Assembly: GCA_036939755.1 (NCBI GenBank) | Contig: JALLAZ010000543.1 | Location: forward strand, 1 to 14,317 | DNA: 14,317 nt | Source: Stephanodiscus triporus | Taxonomy: Eukaryota > Bacillariophyta > Thalassiosirophyceae > Thalassiosirales > Thalassiosiraceae | Reading direction: 5' to 3' | In this document: piece after piece, positions 9,308 to 14,317 of the stretch | Numbering within the stretch: the stretch's first letter is position 1 | Layout: each line of letters opens with the position of its first letter | Made by a program: the position numbers and the translations under genes | The notes under the pieces: model-generated | What the model was told of the DNA's origin: nothing | What the model saw: the letters and a program-made list of their open reading frames with translations, nothing else | Databases searched by the model: none

Positions 9308-10568
9308 TTGTGCTGTGTGTCTAAAAGATGGATACGCAGGAGTAAGTGTGTGACTTCTACCCCTTCTCTCTAATTTGTCTTTGTTTTGCACTTATGGAGT
9401 GTCGTTTGGCATGGTGTATGCAGCAATGCAGTACTCTCTGCCTTTGCAGCCCGTGCACTCTGGGGCCAAATTTTTGGCACCAACTTGGTAGCACACACCA
9501 TTCTTGCCACAGAAATGGGGGCTCTCCTGACCTCTTGCCACATTCCATCCAGCAATCCTTGTTATCATTTTCTAGTGGTTGCATCAGATCCATTTTATTC
9601 CTCCAAAATTCCTTCTCTTCCTTCACAATGCTCTGCCAGTGTTGGTGACTTTGTCATTCAAGTACTAATAGGCAAGATGTTACCTGTGTTGTTGAAGTCC
9701 AAATATCAATCACATTTCCCATCGACACAGTCAACTCCCAATATTGTGATATCCGGCAACGTCCAGGCAATATGTGGCATACTTGATGTGGATTTGGTAG
9801 AAGCTGTTGAATTTGTTGTGAATGTGATATGCAGTCGCTGAGCCAATGTTTTTATCATCATTCGAATGTCAGTTCCGTGCCATAGAGGGTAGAGGGGGTA
9901 GTTATTGCCAGGCACCAAACTGTCTTTCTGACAGCAAAAAGGACCACTCCCCTCTGTCCCCCCCCATGCTATACCCTTCCATTTCAAGTTCTTTTTTGTT
10001 CTACATATTCTTGTTTGCCTCCAACCCCATTGGAAGGCATTTACATATGTCATCATCGGGGAGGGACCCATAAGCAGCCAAAAAATAAACCAAATGTACA
10101 GTTGAGAATGATCAACTTGGGGTGCGCAGGATTAGTAGGGAATGTCTGAGATGCTTTTCATGTGATCTACAGTAACGCCCCTTTGGATGGAGGCTTTGAT
10201 GGAGGAATAGTAAAAAACAGATGTGATTATTGCAAATTGTGGGGTGGTGAAAGAAGGAACTATTTGGGGTACCATATCTACGGTACTATATTGTCATGTA
10301 TTATTTGGTGGTGGATTTCGAAAGGGGGGATGTGAAAGTGAGGATGTTGAATTTCGCCAAAATTGGTTAATGTCCAATGTTTCAGCAAAATCACATAAGA
10401 ATGAACTACTGTGTTGCCTTGTATTTGTGCCACAAATCTGAGGGAGACACAATTTATTGCAATAGTTGAAGCAATGAACTTGCATTATCAATTATGTCAC
10501 TAAATTGGGGAGAGACACAATAAGAAAGGTATACACTGAGAGATGCTCAGGCATGCGGGTTAGATATC
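9308..10568. other. Mobile-block DNA with no firm gene
   Basis: This 1.26-kb A/T-rich stretch holds only weak reading frames. The longest is + strand 9374-9841, 155 codons with no ATG near its start. It has a hydrophobic, helix-like composition (Ala-Ala-Arg-Ala-Leu-Trp near its start, Val-Glu-Phe-Val-Val-Asn-Val near its end). Directly after, in another frame, 9846-10073 has a Tyr-Cys-Gln-Ala-Pro-Asn-Cys motif that slightly recalls a zinc-finger start. Neither is recognised. I take it as remnants of further transposable elements. No RNA gene, terminal repeat or long poly-A tract was seen. Confidence 0.5.
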
Positions 10569-10682
10569 ATGGAAAAGTCCAAGCATAGGAAGAGAAAGGA
10601 TTCAGTAAATGAGGGTGCAAAGGCAGAGAGTGGAAAAACTAAACACGCCAAGCATACTAAAAATACAGGTCACAGGGTGTAG
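10569..10682 (+). other. Small basic ORF, Lys/His-rich
   Basis: An ATG-initiated frame of 37 codons ending at TAG 10680-10682. It encodes a Lys/Arg/His-rich peptide (Met-Glu-Lys-Ser-Lys-His-Arg-Lys). The composition resembles the basic region downstream at 10780-10880, so it may be an earlier piece of the same decayed protein in another frame. No family recognised. Confidence 0.2.
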
Positions 10683-10732
10683 TGAAAGACAAGTATGCAG
10701 AAAGAGAGAGAAAAACAGTACCACTAAGATAG

Positions 10733-11333
10733 GCTGCAGACAACATTGTCTGTTCTAAATGCATTGAACCGGTCAGTGGGGATAGTTGTAAGAAAAACAG
10801 TCATGCTTTACAGAATAAAAAACACCAGAAAAAGCCCCATGTGAAAGAAAGGGATGTGGAAAGAAATAGAAGTTGCCATTGCTTGAAGAAGTCAAGAGAG
10901 TCAAGAGAGTCAATAGAGTCAATAGAGTCAAGAGAATCAAGAGAGTCAAGAGAGTCATGAGAGTCAAGAGAGTCAAGAGAGTCAAGAGAGTCAAGAGAGC
11001 CAAGAGAGTCAAGAGAGCCAAGAGAGTCAAGAGAGTCAAGAGCGGGAGTCAAAGACAAGTGCTGTGCCAATTGTTTCAGAAGGAATTTCATGACCAATCC
11101 GAGGTACCCATTTCAGTTCAAGACAGTCTGGAATACCAAGATTCAAGCCAATGAATTTGCCAAGACAAACCCAAAGCATAGGGACAGATCATAGGATATC
11201 TCTTACTCACTTTGCCAGGAGTGCATACATTAATCCCCAATTGGAAACAAACTCTACTCAGAAATGGGGAGTCTTCATATGGAAATATTCTACTAGTCTC
11301 CCTGCCTATATGGAAATGGTAATCCCCATATAG
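10733..11333 (+). pseudogene. Decayed cysteine-rich, RES-repeat protein fragment
   Basis: The frame from 10733 to 11191 has one TGA (10958-10960) caused by a single A-to-T change in a repeat unit that is otherwise AGA. It encodes Cys-X2-Cys (Cys-Ser-Lys-Cys), a Lys/His-rich stretch and Cys-His-Cys. Next come 17 units read as Arg-Glu-Ser, then Cys-Cys-Ala-Asn-Cys with Phe-Arg-Arg. After TAG 11192 the same frame gives Cys-Gln-Glu-Cys. A shift to the third frame continues with Tyr-Ile-Asn-Pro-Gln and Trp-Gly-Val-Phe-Ile-Trp to 11333. The paired cysteines on both sides of the repeat suggest a former zinc-binding protein, perhaps of a transposon. Family unknown. The run is inferred from fragments and could be partly chance. 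Confidence 0.35.
10891..11043 (+). repeat. 9-bp minisatellite, 17 units
   Basis: Seventeen tandem copies of a GTCAAGAGA unit with variants GTCAATAGA, ATCAAGAGA, GTCATGAGA and GCCAAGAGA, with no indels. Because the unit is three codons, all frames stay in register. The plus frames read as Val-Lys-Arg, Ser-Arg-Glu or related triplets; the minus strand reads as Leu-rich or Asp-Ser-Leu repeats. Long apparent ORFs on either strand here are products of the repeat. Confidence 0.95.
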
Positions 11334-11346
11334 AAATGGTGATTCT
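11307..11346 (+). repeat. 20-bp tandem pair
   Basis: Two adjacent 20-bp copies containing ATATGGAAATGGTAATC and ATATAGAAATGGTGATT; a third partial ATATGGAAAT lies at 11278. It falls inside the decayed tail of the cysteine-rich fragment near the right edge of the mobile block. Confidence 0.6.
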
Positions 11347-11472
11347 CGTTGTTGTGCTAGGATGTGGTTTAGCACATTCATCTGCAAAATATAGGGGTTT
11401 GGGTACACCCCTTAGTATGTTTGATCCTGGTACTCTACTACCTGATGAGGAGCAAGGTCAAAGAACTTACTN

Positions 11473-11527
11473 ATCAGTGTGATGAACTTTCTCGCAATGC
11501 TTCGTGGTGGAGAATTCTCTCGAGTCA
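11473..11527 (+). repeat. Right copy of exact 55-bp host-exon duplication
   Basis: Identical to 4583-4637 over all 55 bases and preceded by an ambiguous base N at 11472. From 11528 the sequence continues the host exon instead of mobile DNA. The reading frame carried over from 4637 gives Phe-Ser-Arg-Val followed by Ile-Glu-Phe-Leu-Leu-Thr-Gln, a plausible helix. Confidence 0.95.
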
Positions 11528-12917
11528 TCGAGTTTCTTTTGACCCAAGTGTCTTTTCACAACCGAAAGATTCACACTCATCAGTGGATCAGACTATGCAA
11601 GGGTATTGCGAGAAGATGATTTGGAATGCGACAAAAAAGCTTGGTCCTCGTTCGACATTGAAACTTGCTAGGCGGTTTACGAAAGATTATGGATTGAACA
11701 AACACATTCCTCCGTCGATTCTAATTGAATTTCTTCTCTCAGTACCATTTGATGAATTTAATAGCGCATGTGCCGATTCAAAGTCAGAAAAAAAACAGCA
11801 AAACTGTATTGCATTTGATATTCGCAACGACTTGAATCAGACTGAAACTGCCGTCAAAGAGTGTTTGGCCCTTTTGCCAACCCTAAATCAAAACTTGGTG
11901 CTTCGTAAATGCGTTATTAGTCTCGAAGCCGATCATCGCAGTGCTAAAGACTATGGCCGCCTGGCCATGGTACTCCAACTCTACCGTGAGTGTCTCAACA
12001 AAATGAGTGGCTTCATGAAGAAGAGTGACACTCGGGCAAAAGCGCATGAAGATGAGACAGTGCGCATCGAGCGTCGCCTGGATGCACTTGTTATTATTTC
12101 GTCGATCTTTGAAAAATACGATTCTAAGAAGAGACCGGAATTCACCAAACTGTTCGAACCACTTCCTCGAGACCCGTCACATTCGAGCATGAATTCAAAA
12201 AAGGCCAATATACATGTTCTTGGTGCCGATGCAGCTGGAGTTGTTTTCGATCCGCTCGCTCCTCTTGTTGGTGTTCTCGATGATGACTGTCTTTCTCCTT
12301 CCAATTCTATCGTTACCGCGCTTGCTCCTCTGTGCAACTTGCTCCAGCTACCATCGGGCTATTTGCATGCGCGTTCACTTGCTTTGCGATTTAGAAAATT
12401 GAAGGCTTCTGGGGTTGAATTACCATCGTTTGACGTGTCAGTTGTCCCGATTGCAAAAAAGCTAAAGACTTCAAGAGACAGGGCAGATTTAGCTTGGTGG
12501 TGCTCCCTTCAGTATGATCCCGGATCAGTGGAGCAACTCAAATGCCTAGACATGGCACATGCAAACGCTACTGACGCATCAGAGGAGGCCGAGTCGTGTA
12601 AGGACGCGGAAGAGGAATACACTGCCTTGGAGCGGGTGAAACGCATTGACGCTGCTAGATCCGGACTGTCGGACAAGATTCTAGTTACCGAAGTGCTCAA
12701 ACACCATGCGACCACCACAAAGAAGGTCAAAGTATTATTCGAGTCAATTGCTGACAAAGTACATCAGCGAGCATAATCGGATGAAAAATACCGTCCCAAA
12801 TATTTGTCCCAAGCACTTCTTGTTGAAGGATCATTGGCAGCAGCGGCAGCATCCCTTGATGATGCCGATGGATTTTCAACACATCACTTCCATTTGTTAG
12901 CGTTGCTGGATCATGGC
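11528..12917 (+). CDS. KNTC1/ROD-like protein, C-terminal solenoid part (interrupted by stops)
   Basis: This continues the gene broken at 4637. In the host frame it first reads Ile-Glu-Phe-Leu-Leu-Thr-Gln; the main frame (codons starting 11592, 11595 and so on) then runs to TAA 12774-12776. It encodes helical repeats such as Thr-Leu-Lys-Leu-Ala-Arg-Arg-Phe, Leu-Arg-Lys-Cys-Val-Ile and Ala-Lys-Asp-Tyr-Gly-Arg-Leu-Ala, a disordered acidic stretch, and a Leu-Ala-Trp-Trp-Cys-Ser-Leu segment. Past the TAA the same frame stays open to TGA 12918-12920, reading Tyr-Arg-Pro-Lys-Tyr-Leu-Ser-Gln-Ala-Leu-Leu, again solenoid-like. Total protein length with the first part would be about 1900 residues plus the missing N terminus, near the usual 2200 for KNTC1. 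No canonical GT-AG intron that keeps frame removes the TAA, so this copy may be degenerate or contain sequence errors. Confidence 0.6.
11548..11591 (+). other. Candidate 44-nt intron 3
   Basis: GTGTCT at 11548 and CAG ending at 11591 bound 44 nt. Removing it would join Leu-Leu-Thr-Gln to Thr-Met-Gln-Gly-Tyr-Cys and shift from the frame carried across the 55-bp repeat into the long downstream frame. The length is short for an alga nuclear intron and the donor is weak. A one-base frameshift at this poorly assembled junction is an equal alternative. Confidence 0.3.
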
Positions 12918-13039
12918 GCTTGAAAATGCCTGTCAAACCGCTATTCTCACGTCAATGTTGGAAAATTTGCTCGATTGCTGACCCGACAGTGGCTTCTTCA
13001 TGGGGACGATTCAGATAGGGACATAATGGCAAATGCAAA

Positions 13040-13953
13040 ATGAGAAAGGCTGCTGATGAGGTCGTTGTTGGGGAGGATGAAAGCAGATGGAAATATCATG
13101 GAAAACGAAAACCAAAAGAAAGGAGAAAGAGAGCATGGACAAAAGAGGAGGATTTATTGTTATTAACATTCCTGAAATCTCGTCCAGATGATTTCAAAGC
13201 GGCTGCTGTCAAGTTTGGCAGACCTGATGTATCTTGCAAGAAGAGATTCAAGACATTGATGCTTTTTCACTCCAAAGATGGCATGCTCTATTTCTTGAGT
13301 CCAGACAACCTGAGTGATGGCCGTGTCCCTCAAGAGCTACGGATCTGTAGCATCGTCAAGAACGAGTCCAAGAGTACTACATTTACTGAGGCTGCTCTTC
13401 AAGGCCCAGTTTTTCATTTTTCGCATGTCTGCTCGTCCAACATTGATCATCTAAACCAAGAGAGATACGAGCTGTTTCCCCAAGATTCCCTCAAGGACAA
13501 AGACAGGGAGTACCTGTTGGATCTGCTCTCTCAAGAGAAGAAGTGCCTCCTCCCCGACAGCATCATACGTGATCAACATGACTTCAACACACAGGAGATC
13601 CCACACGTGAGGGACCCAACATTCTTCAAGTTCCGAGAGAAAGTAATGACAAAGTCTATGTCTCTTCGAACCTTCGTCATTCAGCCTTGAAATTCAGGAA
13701 GGCTTCCGACAGATCCAAGTATTACGATGAAGGTAAGCCATATGGAAGGTATGCATATGTATACATAATTCCGAAAGAGAATTGCATTTTAGCTGGAGTG
13801 AAGGATTGTGGTTTTTCATTCGGGCAACATGGTAATGGCAATGATTACCTGGGAAAAGCAAACCTACCAGTGTGCTATAGCACATGTTACAAGGTCACCT
13901 GGAATGGTGATGGGTACGTGAATGCCACATTCGAGTGGATACCTCTTAACTAA
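13040..13953 (+). CDS. Myb/SANT-domain protein of unknown family, with likely frameshift
   Basis: The first frame, ATG 13040 to TGA 13688-13690, encodes 216 residues. A basic, nuclear-signal-like run (residues 22-31) leads into a single Myb/SANT repeat at about 31-73: Arg-Ala-Trp-Thr-Lys-Glu-Glu-Asp, a second helix with Asp-Phe-Lys-Ala-Ala-Ala, and a recognition-like helix Cys-Lys-Lys-Arg-Phe-Lys-Thr-Leu. This predicts DNA binding in the nucleus. The rest is unrecognised. A second frame to TAA 13951-13953 encodes a Tyr/Gly-rich, beta-like C-terminal domain. Its upstream reading (Asp-Lys-Val-Tyr-Val-Ser-Ser-Asn-Leu) runs back to about 13645, so one frameshift near 13640 would make a single protein of about 304 residues. 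It lies within the 3' part of the ROD-like locus on the same strand. It could be a transposon gene or an intron-nested gene. Confidence 0.5.
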
Positions 13954-14025
13954 TACCTCTAAAATAATGCCTTGCTTATTGAGTAACTCAAAACTTTCAC
14001 AGTATTGTAGTAAGCTGGTTATTAG

Positions 14026-14050
14026 CATATGGGAAAGATGTTCCCATATG
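14026..14050. other. Perfect 10-bp hairpin with 5-base loop
   Basis: CATATGGGAA at 14026-14035 and TTCCCATATG at 14041-14050 are exact reverse complements around the loop AGATG. It lies about 75 bp after the stop of the Myb-like ORF, in non-coding A/T-rich DNA. It could be an RNA structure in the 3' end of that transcript, or part of a mobile-element end. No T-run follows that would suggest a Pol III stop. Confidence 0.6.
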
Positions 14051-14127
14051 GCTACAACCTTTCTAATGCACAGCCAAACTTACTTCAAACCAATCATGCT
14101 CAGCAGGACCCTTTTTTCTTGGGTTAG

Positions 14128-14317
14128 GGATTGCATGTGAGGAGTGTGCTGTCAAGTCAAGGGCTGTTGCATTGGCGGCCTCGCAGCAGCAGCTTAATGT
14201 GTTACAATGCATCAAAAGTGCCGCCAGGAAAATTGCAGAGCTCATCGTTCGTGAAGTGGAAGCTAATCTCAGGTCAGAAATTGAACTTGATGCATCGGAG
14301 TGCTCGTCTACGCTCCA
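14128..14317 (+). CDS. Candidate exon, helical protein, runs off the window
   Basis: A frame open from 14067 to the window end encodes, from about 14127, Gly-Ile-Ala-Cys-Glu-Glu-Cys-Ala-Val and then a long Ala/Leu/Glu-rich helix. The sequence just before, CCCTTTTTTCTTGGGTTAG ending at 14127, looks like a pyrimidine tract plus a 3' splice site. So the exon probably starts at 14128 with two bases of a split codon. It could be the next exon of the ROD-like gene, with 12918-14127 as an intron or insertion, or part of a different gene. I do not recognise the sequence itself. Confidence 0.4.

Larger units (their letters stand above)
4638..11471. mobile_element. Composite block of decayed transposable elements inside the ROD-like gene
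   Basis: A 6.8-kb block separates two halves of one host gene. It contains fragments of at least two retroelement classes: a LINE with ORF1-like and endonuclease remnants, and a Ty1/copia gag. It also holds repeats and decayed reading frames. No long terminal repeat, terminal inverted repeat, poly-A tail or intact reverse transcriptase was seen, so no single complete element spans it. Both edges meet the 55-bp host duplication. The block may be a real insertion allele, or a repeat contig joined here by the assembler. Confidence 0.75.

Noticed and set aside
9876..9960. THAP-like zinc finger start (Tyr-Cys-Gln-Ala-Pro-Asn-Cys)
   Set aside because: Only the first Cys pair is present; the later Cys-X2-His and the conserved Trp/Phe-Pro positions are not seen, so it is noted only as part of the unassigned region.
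10891..11043. CRISPR-like array
   Set aside because: The units are 9 bp and directly adjacent, with no spacers and no cas genes.
10773..11097. Minus-strand Leu-rich and Asp-Ser-Leu repeat ORFs
   Set aside because: They are by-products of the 9-bp minisatellite, which keeps every frame open on both strands.
4583..11527. 55-bp duplication as a transposon target-site duplication
   Set aside because: It is far longer than usual LINE or copia duplications, is adjacent to an N, equals a common assembly k, and the block is a mix of truncated elements with no matching ends.

Overview
The window looks like a nuclear contig from a stramenopile alga, most likely a diatom. It has a eukaryotic multi-exon gene with short GT-AG introns, a Ty1/copia Gag and a LINE endonuclease of the kinds common in diatom genomes, and no bacterial operon features. 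The organism call is an inference from gene style, not from a marker gene.

The main gene is read on the + strand from base 1, where its 5' end is cut by the window. It encodes a large alpha-solenoid protein that I assign to the KNTC1/ROD family, the large subunit of the kinetochore RZZ complex. The first part runs to 4637. Two GT-AG introns (1480-1596 and 2542-2683) remove what look like stop codons or frame changes, leaving one open frame of about 1460 residues. The gene resumes at about 11528 and can be followed to about 12917.

Between the two halves lies a 6.8-kb block (4638-11471) of decayed mobile DNA. In order it holds: a fragment with an antisense membrane-helix ORF; a LINE ORF1-like Pro/Thr/Asp-rich region with an internal duplication; a broken LINE endonuclease without reverse transcriptase; a nearly intact copia gag without the rest of pol; a 130-bp-period direct repeat; about 1.2 kb with no firm gene; and a decayed cysteine-rich reading frame carrying a 9-bp minisatellite. 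The block is flanked by an exact 55-bp copy of the host exon, with a single N at the right copy. This looks more like a de Bruijn graph branch at an insertion allele than a target-site duplication.

Downstream of 12776 the ROD-like frame acquires in-frame stops (12774 TAA, 12918 TGA). A 1.1-kb stretch then carries an unrelated Myb/SANT-domain ORF with a likely frameshift (13040-13953) and a perfect 10-bp hairpin. A last open frame (about 14128 to the end) may be another ROD exon or a new gene.

No RNA genes, CRISPR arrays, bacterial regulatory sites or clear promoters were seen. I found no coherent undescribed multi-gene system. The best leads are the interrupted ROD homologue, the duplicated and selected motif in the LINE ORF1, the cysteine-rich RES-repeat remnant and the Myb ORF of unknown family.
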